A stretch of DNA of 64,000 nucleotides from Flavobacterium aquariorum (GCF_003254745.1 NZ_QKXH01000010.1:62001-126000), one strand, 5' to 3'. Positions 1-9,220 are shown, counted from the first letter of the stretch. The notes: generated by a model from the sequence alone, not told the origin. Translations and numbers: made by a program.

Positions 1-1253
1 GCTAAATCTGCCAAATGCTTAGTACCTTCAATATTGGTCAAGATTGCTTGCGATGGATTTTCCTCCATTAAGGGCACATGCTTATAAGCGGCGGCATGAT
101 ATACCACTTGCGGTTTATATAATTTAAAAACCCTATTCATTGCTTCCTTATTCCTAACATCGGCAATAACATTGTGAATTTTTGATTTCGAATGTATTTT
201 TTCCAATTCAAGACTTAAATGATGCAAAGGTGTTTCTGCTTGATCTAAAATAATCACTCTTTTAGGATTGAATGTCAAAACCTGTCTTACAATTTCACTT
301 CCTATAGAACCTGCTGCACCAGAGATTAAAACCGTTTTATCTTTCAACTGTTTTGAAATGGATTTATTATCCAAGACTATCGGTTTTCTTTCCAATAAAT
401 CTTCAATTTGAATATTCTTTACCTTTTGTGAAATCTCCTTCTGATTTTCCCAGTCAGTAATCAAAGGCACGGTATAAACTCTATAATTAAATTCTAAGCA
501 TTGATCCACAATAACCAATTGTTCTTCTTTTTCCAAGCTTTTATCGGCCATAATTACCGCCTCAGCCCCCACAGAACGCATTAGGGAAGGTAGTTTTTTC
601 TTCTGAACCAATATGGGTAAATCCAACATTCTTTTGGAAGCGTTTTGATTGTTTCGATCAACAAAACCAACAATTTTAAAACGGCTTGGAGTTTCAAACT
701 TCAAGGCATTGGCAACCGAAATAGCATTGGCATCAGTCCCATAAATGATGGTTCGTATTAATTTGGTTGCACTTTTCTCAGAAAGATACAATTCGAAAGT
801 TTGCTTGACAACAACGCGATATAAAAACAATCCACAAAAAGAAAGCACCACATTAATAAAAAGGGCAGTTGTCAAGAATACTCTTTCATTATACAATAAT
901 TCATAGGCGAAATTAAAAACTAAGAATACAACCAAAACTGCCATTTGTGAAAACAAAAGCTTTACTGCATCTATGTAAGAAGAGTGTCTGATAATTCCTG
1001 AATAGGTTCTAAACAACCAAAAAAAGAAAATATTAAATCCAAAAAAAGAACATATAAACAATACATCATGCGTAGTGTTGATATATTTCAAACCTGTACC
1101 TCTAAAAATAAGTAGAGTAAAGAAAAAGGCAACAATTAAAACTGAAAAATCAATCATAACTATAATCCACCTTGGAAGATAACTTAAATTACGAATGTTT
1201 AATTTTAAATTGTCTCTTGAAAAAAATCCAGAATGTAGAGAATTTTCATTCAT
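1..1253 (-). CDS. WbpM/CapD-type nucleotide-sugar 4,6-dehydratase, C-terminus outside the window
   Basis: This is a membrane-anchored dehydratase of the FlaA1/WbpM/CapD long form, which converts UDP-GlcNAc to a 4-keto-6-deoxy sugar at the inner membrane. I translated 417 complete codons from the ATG at 1253. Four hydrophobic segments lie near residues 29-50, 64-82, 101-120 and 126-148. A first Rossmann-like region (about 165-270) follows, and then the catalytic SDR domain starts with the NAD-binding loop SGAAGSIGSE at 311-320 and continues through YHAAAYKHVPLMEENP (385-400). The family is about 600-650 residues, so roughly the last third, including the active-site tyrosine/lysine, lies beyond position 1. 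It follows two initiating sugar-phosphate transferases, which fits QuiNAc or FucNAc supply. A box matching TAnnTTTG lies at 1295-1302. Confidence 0.93.
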   Translation of the reverse strand, partial: MNENSLHSGFFSRDNLKLNIRNLSYLPRWIIVMIDFSVLIVAFFFTLLIFRGTGLKYINTTHDVLFICSFFGFNIFFFWLFRTYSGIIRHSSYIDAVKLLFSQMAVLVVFLVFNFAYELLYNERVFLTTALFINVVLSFCGLFLYRVVVKQTFELYLSEKSATKLIRTIIYGTDANAISVANALKFETPSRFKIVGFVDRNNQNASKRMLDLPILVQKKKLPSLMRSVGAEAVIMADKSLEKEEQLVIVDQCLEFNYRVYTVPLITDWENQKEISQKVKNIQIEDLLERKPIVLDNKSISKQLKDKTVLISGAAGSIGSEIVRQVLTFNPKRVIILDQAETPLHHLSLELEKIHSKSKIHNVIADVRNKEAMNRVFKLYKPQVVYHAAAYKHVPLMEENPSQAILTNIEGTKHLADL

Positions 1254-1456
1254 TTTTACGATATTTAAATTTTTAAAGAAACGAAGAGTGTTAACAAAAA
1301 TACAAAATATTATCTGTATGAAAATGAATTAACAGAACATAAAAAAAATTTACAGATAAAAACCAAAAGACAAAGCATTAACGAATTGTTTTTGAGTTTA
1401 CTATCTTTTATTCTCCAAACATTTTTTTTCATCTGAAAAATAGCTTTCCTTATTAT

Positions 1457-2050
1457 TTACAATTCTGCTTTATATCTGTTAAACACTAATTTAAAAGTAG
1501 CAAAGATGACTTTCAAGTCACCTGAAAAACTTTGATGATAATAATATTCCAAACTCAGTTTCACTTTATCGGGGAAAAGAATTTTATCATTATACTCTAA
1601 GGGATGGACCTGCTTTTCCAATAATTCATCTTCATTATAATATTTCAAAGAAGCCAAGCTTGTTAAACCTGGTTTTAATTCGAGAATCTTTCGGTTTTCG
1701 CCTTCCAATAAATCATAATAGCCTTCAATATCAGGCCTAGGCCCCACAATACTCATCTCTCCTTTCAAAACATTAATCATTTGTGGTAACTCATCTAATT
1801 TATAATTTCGAAGAAATCTGCCAATTGCGGAAATTTGAAATCTCCCGGTATTGGCCACAATTTTAATAGTTCGTAATTTGTAAATTTTAAACCCTTTTCC
1901 AAATTGACCTATACGCTCTTGAGTAAAAATACCACTACTGCGAGTATCTATCATTGCAAAAAACCAAGCCAGAAGAATTAACCATAAAAAGAAGACAAGC
2001 ACAAAAGCCGAAAATGAAATATCGAAAAGTCGTTTAATAATTGGTTTCAA
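1457..2050 (-). CDS. Monotopic initiating sugar-1-phosphate transferase (PglC/WcaJ-type)
   Basis: This small phosphoglycosyl transferase (bacterial sugar transferase family) moves a sugar-1-phosphate from a UDP-sugar to undecaprenyl phosphate and so starts a repeat unit on the inner membrane. It has 197 residues, the short PglC-like form without the extra WcaJ membrane domain. One hydrophobic re-entrant segment covers residues 10-33. FTQERIG follows, then KLRTI, the catalytic Asp-Glu in YKLDELPQ and the GPRP motif near 102-105. The only start that keeps the membrane segment is TTG at 2050, because an in-frame TAA lies five codons upstream and no ATG precedes the domain. It lies next to a polytopic WecA/WbpL-type transferase, so two initiating enzymes are present. 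Confidence 0.9.
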   Translation of the reverse strand: MKPIIKRLFDISFSAFVLVFFLWLILLAWFFAMIDTRSSGIFTQERIGQFGKGFKIYKLRTIKIVANTGRFQISAIGRFLRNYKLDELPQMINVLKGEMSIVGPRPDIEGYYDLLEGENRKILELKPGLTSLASLKYYNEDELLEKQVHPLEYNDKILFPDKVKLSLEYYYHQSFSGDLKVIFATFKLVFNRYKAEL

Positions 2051-2262
2051 TTGAATAGCATTTTAGGCAAAGGAATACATTTTTACTTACTACAAACATT
2101 AATTTTTTTCGCTATATGCAAAAATAATCAGCATTTGATTTTAAACATATAAATCAAAAATATTCTTTGTAATGTTATGTAATTTTACTTAAATGAACTA
2201 TTAGTTTTACTTCATTTTATTCAAATTAAACTTATATGACTTATATATTTTAGAAATGTGTT

Positions 2263-2284
2263 CTACAAATGCTGTTATTTGTAG
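2263..2284 (-). terminator. 8-bp hairpin just after the GT4 stop codon
   Basis: CTACAAAT at 2263-2270 pairs perfectly with ATTTGTAG at 2277-2284 across a 6-nt loop. It begins only two bases after the stop codon of the WbpL-like gene. There is no good U-tract behind it, so it may stabilise mRNA or terminate only partly. Confidence 0.35.
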
Positions 2285-2286
2285 AG

Positions 2287-3243
2287 TTAAGCTATTTTTT
2301 CCAAATTAATGTTTTGAAGAACCCTATTTCTAATCCATAAATAAACCATGATTTGAAACAATAAAAAAGAGAAAACAATCGGAAGTGACAATTCTCCTAT
2401 TCTTTCCAAATAAATTAGCACAGCATTTATAAACAATTGAATACCTGAATACAATAACGATACTACAATATGAGAATAACCCAATTCATTTGCTAAATAT
2501 TGGTATAAGTGTGATCGATGGGGTTCAAGAATATTTTCTTTCTTTTTGATACGGATAAAAATCGTAATAACTGCATCAATGCCATAAACTGATAAAAAAA
2601 GTAGGTATCCAATTTGCCCTGAAACCAAAATTGTTTTAATCATAAAATACCCCAAAAACAAAGCCATACTGATACTTCCGACATCTCCTGCAAATGTTTT
2701 GGCTTTTTTTCTAACATTAAAAATTCCAAAGGCACAACAGGACATCCCCATAGTGGTTAACAAAGGAAGACTCCCTTTGTTAATGTCTAAAAAAGAAAAA
2801 GTAAAGATGGCAACAAATGCATACAAAACAGTGATTCCGTTGATACCGTCCATAAAATTGAACGCATTCACCCATCCAATCAACAAAATAAAAACAATAG
2901 GCAAAAGCCAAATTGTTTGGGAAAACAAATTCAAATCATAAAAAACCAAGGTTATAGCAATGGCATGGGAAGCAAACCTAGGCAACTGTGACAAAGGTTT
3001 TATGTCATCTATAAAACTAACCACCGCCACCAAAATCACTGCAACTGTTACTGCCCAAGAAACATATCCCAACAAACTAGCACTTAAAATAGCAATTGGA
3101 AAAATAATCCCACCACCACGCAAGGTAATGGATGTATGTGAAGAGCGATTATTTGGTTTGTCGATAATATTATAATGATCTGCAATCTTGAAATAAATTA
3201 ATTCAATACCGATGAATAAAATTAATAAAAGTATGTAGGTCAT
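2287..3243 (-). CDS. Polytopic phospho-HexNAc transferase (WecA/WbpL/TagO, MraY-like)
   Basis: This integral inner-membrane enzyme transfers GlcNAc-1-P, FucNAc-1-P or QuiNAc-1-P to undecaprenyl phosphate. It has 318 residues with about ten hydrophobic helices. Family signatures are in order: the RGGG loop at 42-45, the Asp pair in SFIDDIKP (79-80), NAFNFMDGINGI with D132, FAGDVGS with D187, and the cytosolic HRSHLYQ loop at about 243-249. The start is ATG at 3243. It sits with a WbpM/CapD-type dehydratase and an SDR 4-reductase (9221-10120). That set matches WbpL systems that start on a 6-deoxy-HexNAc. The substrate is inferred. Confidence 0.9.
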   Translation of the reverse strand: MTYILLLILFIGIELIYFKIADHYNIIDKPNNRSSHTSITLRGGGIIFPIAILSASLLGYVSWAVTVAVILVAVVSFIDDIKPLSQLPRFASHAIAITLVFYDLNLFSQTIWLLPIVFILLIGWVNAFNFMDGINGITVLYAFVAIFTFSFLDINKGSLPLLTTMGMSCCAFGIFNVRKKAKTFAGDVGSISMALFLGYFMIKTILVSGQIGYLLFLSVYGIDAVITIFIRIKKKENILEPHRSHLYQYLANELGYSHIVVSLLYSGIQLFINAVLIYLERIGELSLPIVFSFLLFQIMVYLWIRNRVLQNINLEKIA

Positions 3244-3334
3244 ATTGATAGAATGTGTGTTGTTTTCTTCTGTTTTTATTTTATTTTCTGCTAACTTATT
3301 TCTGCTGTCCGTTGTCTGCTAACACCAACGAATA

Positions 3335-4204
3335 CTATAGTTTATGCTTTAAGAGCCCCAGCAAATATTCACCATAACCAGATTTTTTTAAAGGCTCAGC
3401 CAAATCTCTCAACTGTTGTTCAGATATAAAACCTTGTCTCCAGGCAATTTCTTCAATACAACCCACTTTCAATCCTTGACGCTCTTCCAAAACCTGTACA
3501 AATTGTCCTGCTTGCATCAAACTATTAAAAGTTCCAGTATCCAACCAGGCAGTTCCTCTGCTTAAAATTCCAACTTTTAATTTGCCTTGTTCCAAATATA
3601 CTTTGTTAACATCTGTAATTTCATATTCACCTCTGGCGCTTGGTTTTATATTTTTGGCAATTTCTACAACCGAATTATCATAAAAATACAATCCGGGAAC
3701 TGCATAATTTGATTTAGGCTCCAAAGGCTTTTCTTCGATAGAAAGCGCTTTCAGATTTTTATCAAATTCCACTACACCATAACGCTCTGGATCTGAAACA
3801 TGATAAGCAAAAACGACTCCGCCTTCAGGATTGGTATTAGATTGCAATAGTTCATGCATATTGGCACCAAAGAAAATATTGTCTCCTAAAACCAAAGCAA
3901 CAGAATCCGAACCTATAAATTCCTCTCCAATCACAAACGCCTGAGCCAAACCATTTGGAATAGCCTGTTCAGCATAACTGAACTGACAACCAATTGCCGA
4001 TCCGTCTCCCAATAATTTCTTGAAATTAGGCAAATCGTGTGGAGTTGAGATAATCAATATTTCATGAATACCCGCCATCATCAAAGTCGATAACGGATAA
4101 TAAATCATCGGTTTATCATAAACAGGCATCATTTGTTTGCTCATTGCCAATGTTAATGGGTGTAATCGGGTACCAGATCCACCGGCCAATATTATTCCTT
4201 TCAT
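3335..4204 (-). CDS. rmlA: Glucose-1-phosphate thymidylyltransferase
   Basis: RmlA catalyses dTTP plus glucose-1-phosphate to dTDP-glucose, the first step to dTDP-L-rhamnose, in the cytosol. The 289-residue length is standard. The nucleotide-binding start [13 protein letters not shown] (6-18), the KPMIYYPL motif and VLGDNIFFG near residue 110 are all present. It lies about 0.8 kb after rmlD, with a repeat-rich segment and a broken DUF559 gene between them. That interrupts what is normally a tight rmlC-D-A series. rmlB is far away at 35.8-36.8 kb. Confidence 0.97.
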   Translation of the reverse strand: MKGIILAGGSGTRLHPLTLAMSKQMMPVYDKPMIYYPLSTLMMAGIHEILIISTPHDLPNFKKLLGDGSAIGCQFSYAEQAIPNGLAQAFVIGEEFIGSDSVALVLGDNIFFGANMHELLQSNTNPEGGVVFAYHVSDPERYGVVEFDKNLKALSIEEKPLEPKSNYAVPGLYFYDNSVVEIAKNIKPSARGEYEITDVNKVYLEQGKLKVGILSRGTAWLDTGTFNSLMQAGQFVQVLEERQGLKVGCIEEIAWRQGFISEQQLRDLAEPLKKSGYGEYLLGLLKHKL

Positions 4205-4263
4205 TATATTGTCTTGTTATTTAGATTATTTTTAATTTCATTTTTCATTACAACAAATATGTC

Positions 4264-4346
4264 AATTTCCGGTTCCCTTTAGGGTTGGGGCAAAACGGAA
4301 ATTCGCTTATTCCTTTTTCATCTCCCTACCCTAAAGGGTGCAAAAA
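4264..4346. repeat. REP-like hairpin repeat, copy 1
   Basis: Arms AATTTCCG (4264-4271) and CGGAAATT (4296-4303) are perfect 8-bp inverted repeats. They enclose a second small hairpin, CCCTTTAGGG, and a G-rich stretch. A tail CGCTTATTCCTTTTTC follows, then a mirrored CCCTAAAGGGTGCAAAAAATG block (4328-4346). The 54-bp core (4266-4319) recurs at 4397-4450 with only two or three differences. No coding capacity is apparent. With copy 2 it fills most of the 309-bp gap between rmlA and the DUF559 gene. Confidence 0.75.
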
Positions 4347-4394
4347 ATGAATAAGAACATTTATCATTTCAAGGATTTATTATACTCATCTGTT

Positions 4395-4478
4395 TATTTC
4401 CGGTTCCCTTTAGGGTCAGGGCAAAACGGAAATTCGCTTATTCCTTTTTCGACTCCCTTTAAGATTGGGCAAAAAATG
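4395..4478. repeat. REP-like hairpin repeat, copy 2
   Basis: This is a near-identical direct copy of the 54-bp core at 4266-4319, differing mainly as TCAGGG instead of TTGGGG. It has the same tail and a more degenerate CTCCCTTTAAGATTGGGC block ending in AAAAAATG. The ATTTCCG/CGGAAAT arms can still pair over 7 bp. Confidence 0.75.
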
Positions 4479-4513
4479 TAAATTCACAATTCCAATTTTG
4501 CAAACTCTTTAAT

Positions 4514-4847
4514 TTAATTTAAGACATTTGACAAATTCAACAATACCTCTTCATTTGTAAATCGAATCACTTTTAAACCCTGAAGTTCAATAGTATCAGT
4601 TCGCTCTTTATCCAAAATTATCTGCTCTTTGGTCTTATGATAACCACCATCAATCTCTATAACCAATTTGAGTTTATGACAATAAAAATCGGCTATGTAA
4701 ATACTTAATGGATGTTGTCTTCTAAATTTATACCCATCCAATTGATTTTCTCTCAACGCCAACCAAAGAAATTCCTCTGCTTCAGTTGCATTTTCTCGTA
4801 ATTTTTTGTGCATTCGCAAAAATTCTTGGCGAAGCACCTTTCCACAT
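4514..4847 (-). pseudogene. DUF559 / Vsr-like endonuclease-fold gene with a frameshift
   Basis: The main frame gives DGYKFRRQHPLSIYIADFYC, IEIDGGYHKTKEQ and LKVIRFTNEEVL, typical of the DUF559 family (PD-(D/E)XK-like, related to very-short-patch-repair nucleases). Family members usually begin with an ASPxIFxxAxxLR segment. That segment is present, but in another frame: an ATG at 4847 starts MWKGASPRIFANAQK. The two frames join perfectly (NAQK to LRENATEAEEFLW) if one A is removed from the six-A run complementary to 4802-4807. An intact shorter product could start at the ATG at 4813 (99 residues) or at 4852. It is flanked on both sides by REP-like repeats. A sequencing error in the homopolymer is possible. 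Confidence 0.75.
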
Positions 4848-4923
4848 ATCATCTGAACTAAATTGATTTTTATTCAATTTATTTAATATAAAATAAGTTT
4901 TTTTTTTACAAATCACTTGTCTA

Positions 4924-4964
4924 TTTTCGGCTCCCTTTAGGGCTGGGGCAAAACGGAAATTCTG
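4924..4964. repeat. REP-like hairpin repeat, copy 3 (partial)
   Basis: This copy shares the core CGGCTCCCTTTAGGGCTGGG plus CAAAACGGAAATTC with the copies at 4264 and 4395, in the same orientation. It lacks the downstream tail. It lies upstream of the DUF559 reading frame, so the nuclease gene is bracketed by copies of the element. Confidence 0.7.
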
Positions 4965-4970
4965 CAGCCC

Positions 4971-4989
4971 ACAACTCATAACCCACAAC
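4971..4989. repeat. Short intergenic motif ACAACTCAYAACYCA
   Basis: The motif lies just 3' of rmlD (minus strand). Close copies occur at 34985-35000 (leader of the SLBB gene) and 36971-36990 (just 3' of the UDP-HexNAc dehydrogenase). All three are between genes of the same locus. Its function is unknown. Confidence 0.4.
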
Positions 4990-4995
4990 AGAGTA

Positions 4996-5853
4996 CTACC
5001 CTTTCAACAACTCCATACACTTCACCAAGCTCTCCTTATATTCTGGAACAACAACTCCAAAAGCTTTTATTATCTTAGTTTTATCCAATAGAGAATATTG
5101 TGGACGTTTTGCAGGTGTCGGATAAGCCGAAGATGGAATCCCGTTAATTTCACAATCAAAACCACCAATTTCCTGAATCGACAACGCAAATTCATACCAA
5201 CTGATTTCTCCTTCATTCGAAAAATGATAGATTCCCGCTTGCCATTGCTCATGAGTAATGATAGTCATTATGGCTTGAGCCAGATCGGCTGCATAAGTTG
5301 GACTTCCTATTTGGTCATTAACTACACTCAAAGAATCTCTTTCTTGCATCAAACGTGACATGGTTTTTACAAAATTAGCACCAAAACTAGAATAAACCCA
5401 TGAAGTTCTTATAATAATTGAAGATGGATTTTCAAGTTGACAAGATATTTCACCTGATAATTTGGTTTTTCCATATACATTAATCGGACCTGTTAGAGCA
5501 GATTCTGTCAAGGGTGTTGCGGCAGTACCATCAAAAACATAGTCAGTAGAAATATGAATCAATTTACAATCGTTATTGGCACTCCATTTCGCTATAACCG
5601 TAACTGATTGGTTATTCAGAATATCTGATAATTCAAATTCTGATTCTGCCCTATCTACAGCGGTATGCGCTGCACAATTAATAATAAATTGTGGATTGAT
5701 TCTGGATAATTCAGAGGCTAAATTCTCTAAATTACACAAATCCAACTCTTCTCTATCTGTAAAAACCCATTCGAATTGGTTATAGTTTTTTGATAAAACG
5801 TTTAACTCCGAACCCAATTGTCCATTGGCACCAGTAACTAGTATCTTTTTCAT
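4996..5853 (-). CDS. rmlD: dTDP-4-dehydrorhamnose reductase
   Basis: RmlD reduces dTDP-4-keto-L-rhamnose with NAD(P)H, the last step to dTDP-L-rhamnose. It has 285 residues. The dinucleotide loop GANGQLGSE (8-16), the catalytic STDYVFDG at 102-109 and the Y127-x3-K131 dyad in VYGKTK are present. Its ATG shares one base with the rmlC stop codon, so the two genes are translationally adjacent. Its stop is followed by repeats instead of rmlA. Confidence 0.96.
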   Translation of the reverse strand: MKKILVTGANGQLGSELNVLSKNYNQFEWVFTDREELDLCNLENLASELSRINPQFIINCAAHTAVDRAESEFELSDILNNQSVTVIAKWSANNDCKLIHISTDYVFDGTAATPLTESALTGPINVYGKTKLSGEISCQLENPSSIIIRTSWVYSSFGANFVKTMSRLMQERDSLSVVNDQIGSPTYAADLAQAIMTIITHEQWQAGIYHFSNEGEISWYEFALSIQEIGGFDCEINGIPSSAYPTPAKRPQYSLLDKTKIIKAFGVVVPEYKESLVKCMELLKG

Positions 5854-6401
5854 TAAAATAAACTATTACATTCGTCAATAAATGGAAGAATTTGATCCTT
5901 TTCTGAAACGATTGCCTCATTTAAATCCATTCCCCAATCGATGCTCAATGAAGGATCGTCATATTTAATTCCACCCTCAGAAGCTTTATTGTAAAATTGA
6001 TCACATTTGTACATTACCGATGCAGTTTCGCTAATAACCGAAAATCCATGGGCAAATCCTTGCGGAACCAATAATTGTTTTTTATTCTCAGCAGATAATA
6101 AAACACTAAATGCTTTCCCATAAGTTGCAGAATCTTTTCTTAAATCTACAGCAACGTCAATTATTTCTCCTTCCAAAACGCGAACTAATTTAGTTTGCGC
6201 AAAAGGAGGATTCTGATAATGTAAGCCTCTCAAAGTTCCTTTCTTAGAAAAAGATTGATTATCTTGAACAAATTCAATATCTACACCTAAATCTTCAAAT
6301 TTTGTTTTACTATAAGACTCAAAAAAGTAACCTCTTTCGTCTCCAAAAACAGTTGGCTCAACAACTACTAAATCTTTTATAAATGTTTCTTCTATTTTCA
6401 T
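5853..6401 (-). CDS. rmlC: dTDP-4-dehydrorhamnose 3,5-epimerase
   Basis: RmlC epimerises C3 and C5 of dTDP-4-keto-6-deoxyglucose in the rhamnose pathway. It is a cupin of 182 residues, the usual length. It has ERGYFFESY (22-30), QDNQSFSKKGTLRGLHYQ with the catalytic His at 61, FAHGFSV (116-122) and the active-site Tyr in VMYKCD near 131. It overlaps rmlD by one base and follows a second, non-catalytic-looking cupin gene by 66 bp. Confidence 0.96.
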   Translation of the reverse strand: MKIEETFIKDLVVVEPTVFGDERGYFFESYSKTKFEDLGVDIEFVQDNQSFSKKGTLRGLHYQNPPFAQTKLVRVLEGEIIDVAVDLRKDSATYGKAFSVLLSAENKKQLLVPQGFAHGFSVISETASVMYKCDQFYNKASEGGIKYDDPSLSIDWGMDLNEAIVSEKDQILPFIDECNSLF

Positions 6402-6467
6402 ATTGTGTTTTTTTATTTTAAAAAAAATGAAAAGTAAAAATTCTTAAATTTTTAAACTCTTAAACCT

Positions 6468-6902
6468 TTAAATTGCCCACATCCCATTCTCAAACCGTAC
6501 CTCATCTTCTGAAATTCGACTCAGTGGTAAAGTTGAAAATGAAATTAATTTAGAATCCTTTTCTAACGATTCAATAGCATTCGCATAGCCTTCAGGAATA
6601 TGAAGAATATTACTTTGATTAGCACTAAGCACAACACTTTCAACTTTTAGCTTTTTCGAAGGCGATTCCCAGTTGTCTACTTTTACAAAATATACTCTTA
6701 TCACACCTTGCATGCAATAAAAATATTTGTTGTCTATTTTATGTCCTTGCCATGCTCTTAATGGATTTTCGGCAGAATTGCTGATAATATAAAACCTTTC
6801 AATCGTTTTAAATTTCATATCATTTACAAAGGAAATTTGTCCTCTATGATCGGCATGGATTCCTCCCTTAATTAATTGCGGATGTTTATTCTCTTTTGAC
6901 AT
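6468..6902 (-). CDS. RmlC/WxcM-like cupin, sugar-nucleotide-associated
   Basis: This 144-residue single cupin resembles the WxcM/FdtA and dTDP-sugar-isomerase-like families of the RmlC superfamily. Visible segments are HADHRGQISFVND near 17-29, LRAWQGHKIDNKYFYCMQG near 48-66 with the His of the cupin core, and LHIPEGYANAIE near 104-115. It could be a 3,4-ketoisomerase-like or epimerase-like enzyme acting on a dTDP-linked sugar made by RmlB. The His/Tyr pair of true RmlC is not clearly conserved, so I give no exact reaction. It sits between the rml genes and the GDP-fucose genes. Confidence 0.65.
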   Translation of the reverse strand: MSKENKHPQLIKGGIHADHRGQISFVNDMKFKTIERFYIISNSAENPLRAWQGHKIDNKYFYCMQGVIRVYFVKVDNWESPSKKLKVESVVLSANQSNILHIPEGYANAIESLEKDSKLISFSTLPLSRISEDEVRFENGMWAI

Positions 6903-7004
6903 ATTTTCATTTTAATAAAACAACCTATTTAAATTCCTTTTACTTAACTTCTATCATTAAATAACAATCAAACTTTAAACAATTTAAACTTTCATTATTG
7001 TTTC

Positions 7005-7937
7005 TTACTCCCACTCATTATCCTTAATTTCCTCATATACTTTCTTAATTCCTTCCTCCAAAGTGATTTTTGCTTTCCAGCCTAAATCATTCAGTTTGGA
7101 AACATCCATCAACTTTCTTGGAGTGCCATCAGGTTTGGTGATATCCGTTAAAATTTCACCTTCAAATCCAACTATTTTTTTTACCAAATGAGCCAAATCC
7201 AATATAGAAATATCATCTCCAATACCAATATTAACTAATCCAGAATCATTATAGTTTTCCATTAAAAACAAACACGCTTCTGCTAAATCATTGGCATGCA
7301 AAAACTCGCGTTTCGGACTACCCGTTCCCCAAATGGTTACGGATGCATCCCCCTTACGTTTCGCCATGATAAACTTGCGTAGCATCGCTGGCAACACATG
7401 GGAATTAGTCAAATCATAATTGTCATTAGGACCGTATAAATTAGTTGGCATTACCGAAATAAAATCACAACCGTATTGACTTCTATACCCATCACACATT
7501 TTGACACCTGCAATTTTGGCTATTGCATAAGGCTCATTCGTAGGTTCCAAAAGACCTGTCAATAAATAATCTTCTTTTAGTGGTTGTGGAGCCAATTTTG
7601 GGTAGATGCAAGAAGAACCCAAGAACATTAATTTCTTTACTTGATTGACATAAGACTGATGAATCACATTATTCTGAATCATCAAATTTTCGTATATAAA
7701 ATCAGCTCTAAAAGTATTATTAGCAATAATCCCCCCTACTTTAGCGGCTGCCAAAAAAACATAGTCTGGTTTTTCTTGTGCAAAAAAATCAACTACAGCT
7801 TGTTGATTACGTAAATCCAATTCTGCCGAAGTACGCAACAAAAAATTACTGTACCCCTGAGCTTGCAACGCTCTTAAAATAGCTGAACCTACCATTCCTC
7901 TGTGACCTGCAATGTATATTTTATCTTGTTTGTCCAT
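7005..7937 (-). CDS. fcl: GDP-L-fucose synthase
   Basis: Fcl (WcaG) epimerises and reduces GDP-4-keto-6-deoxymannose to GDP-L-fucose. It has 310 residues. The NADP loop AGHRGMVGSAI is at 10-20, the catalytic Ser-Cys in LGSSCIYPK at 107-114 and the Y137-x3-K141 pair in PYAIAKIAG. NLYGPNDNYD and the catalytic His in NSHVLPAMLRK follow. gmd lies immediately upstream with a 95-bp spacer, giving the complete two-step pathway from GDP-mannose. Confidence 0.97.
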   Translation of the reverse strand: MDKQDKIYIAGHRGMVGSAILRALQAQGYSNFLLRTSAELDLRNQQAVVDFFAQEKPDYVFLAAAKVGGIIANNTFRADFIYENLMIQNNVIHQSYVNQVKKLMFLGSSCIYPKLAPQPLKEDYLLTGLLEPTNEPYAIAKIAGVKMCDGYRSQYGCDFISVMPTNLYGPNDNYDLTNSHVLPAMLRKFIMAKRKGDASVTIWGTGSPKREFLHANDLAEACLFLMENYNDSGLVNIGIGDDISILDLAHLVKKIVGFEGEILTDITKPDGTPRKLMDVSKLNDLGWKAKITLEEGIKKVYEEIKDNEWE

Positions 7938-8032
7938 ATCTTTTTTATACTACATAACCTTTGTCAAAGTTTTAAACTTTAACAAAGGTTATAACTACTA
8001 TCTAATTCAATAAAAATTACTCAATCTTATTC

Positions 8033-9145
8033 TTAACACTTATACCCCGCTTCTCTCAACATTCTTTCTTTCTGAACTCTTGCCACATCACAAGCCATCA
8101 TTTCTTTCACCAATCCCGCCAAATCATACTTAGGCACCCACCCTAGTTTTGTTTTCGATTTTGTAGGATCACCAATAAGCAAATCTACTTCTGTAGGACG
8201 GAAATATTGAGGATCGACAGCAATAACTTGCTTTCCTATTTCAACAGAATAGTCTGGATTCGTACAAGTCTTCACATAGCCTTTTTCGTCAACGCCTTCA
8301 CCTCTGAATTCAATCTCGATGCCTACTTCGGCAAATGCCATTCTCACAAAGTCGCGAACATAGGTAGTTTCACCCATAGCAATTACGTAATCCTCTGGAA
8401 CATCTTGTTGCAAAATACGCCACATCGCCTCAACATAATCTTTGGCATGACCCCAATCGCGTTGGGCATCAAGATTCCCCAAATATAAACAATCTTGCAC
8501 TCCTAAAGCTATAGCAGCAGTAGCCATGGTAATTTTACGAGTCACAAAAGTTTCTCCTCGACGAGGCGATTCGTGATTAAAAAGAATTCCATTTGTAGCA
8601 AACATACCGTAAGCTTCACGATAATTTTTTGTAATCCAGAAACCGTAAATTTTAGCCGCTCCGTAAGGTGAACGTGGGTAAAAACGAGAATTCTCATCAT
8701 ACAATCCTTTTTCATTTTTATTTTCAGCCAAACCACCATACAATTCTGAAGTAGAGGCCTGATAAATACGGGTCTTCTTTTCCAATCCTAAAATTCGAAC
8801 AGCCTCCAAAATACGAAGTGTACCAATACCATCTACATTAGCCACATATTCAGGAGAATCAAAAGACACCTTTACATGACTCATTGCTCCCAAGTTATAT
8901 ATTTCATCTGGTTGCACCTCTTGAATAATTCGAATGATATTAGTAGAATCCGTTAAATCTCCATAATGCAACTTAAAATTCACATGATCTTGATGCAAAT
9001 CTTGGTATATATGATCGATCCTTTGGGTATTAAATGAAGAAGCTCTTCTCTTTATACCATGAACCATATATCCTTTCTCTAATAATAATTCTGCTAAGTA
9101 CGAACCGTCTTGTCCTGTAATTCCTGTGATAAGGGCTATTTTCAT
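8033..9145 (-). CDS. gmd: GDP-mannose 4,6-dehydratase
   Basis: Gmd makes GDP-4-keto-6-deoxy-D-mannose from GDP-mannose. It has 370 residues, the normal length. Signatures are [14 protein letters not shown] (8-21), the RR pair at 33-34 and QRIDHIYQD at 41-49 typical of tetrameric Gmd, the STSELYG catalytic stretch at 131-137, and Y161-x3-K165 in SPYGAAK. It is paired with fcl. Mannose activation genes (manB/manC) are not in this window, so GDP-mannose must come from elsewhere. Confidence 0.98.
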   Translation of the reverse strand: MKIALITGITGQDGSYLAELLLEKGYMVHGIKRRASSFNTQRIDHIYQDLHQDHVNFKLHYGDLTDSTNIIRIIQEVQPDEIYNLGAMSHVKVSFDSPEYVANVDGIGTLRILEAVRILGLEKKTRIYQASTSELYGGLAENKNEKGLYDENSRFYPRSPYGAAKIYGFWITKNYREAYGMFATNGILFNHESPRRGETFVTRKITMATAAIALGVQDCLYLGNLDAQRDWGHAKDYVEAMWRILQQDVPEDYVIAMGETTYVRDFVRMAFAEVGIEIEFRGEGVDEKGYVKTCTNPDYSVEIGKQVIAVDPQYFRPTEVDLLIGDPTKSKTKLGWVPKYDLAGLVKEMMACDVARVQKERMLREAGYKC

Positions 9146-9220
9146 GTTAATGATTTTATTCTTAGTATATCTTTTCTTGATTAAATTCTAAACCATTCAA
9201 GAAAAATTTAAAAATCTATC

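Noticed and set aside
4264-4478. Possible CRISPR array
   Set aside because: There are only two to three copies with irregular spacing, internal hairpins and no cas genes; the REP-like reading fits better.
4782-4988. 68-codon minus-strand frame upstream of DUF559 as its own gene
   Set aside because: Its last part is the shifted N-terminus of the DUF559 gene and its first part is read-through of a REP-like repeat.
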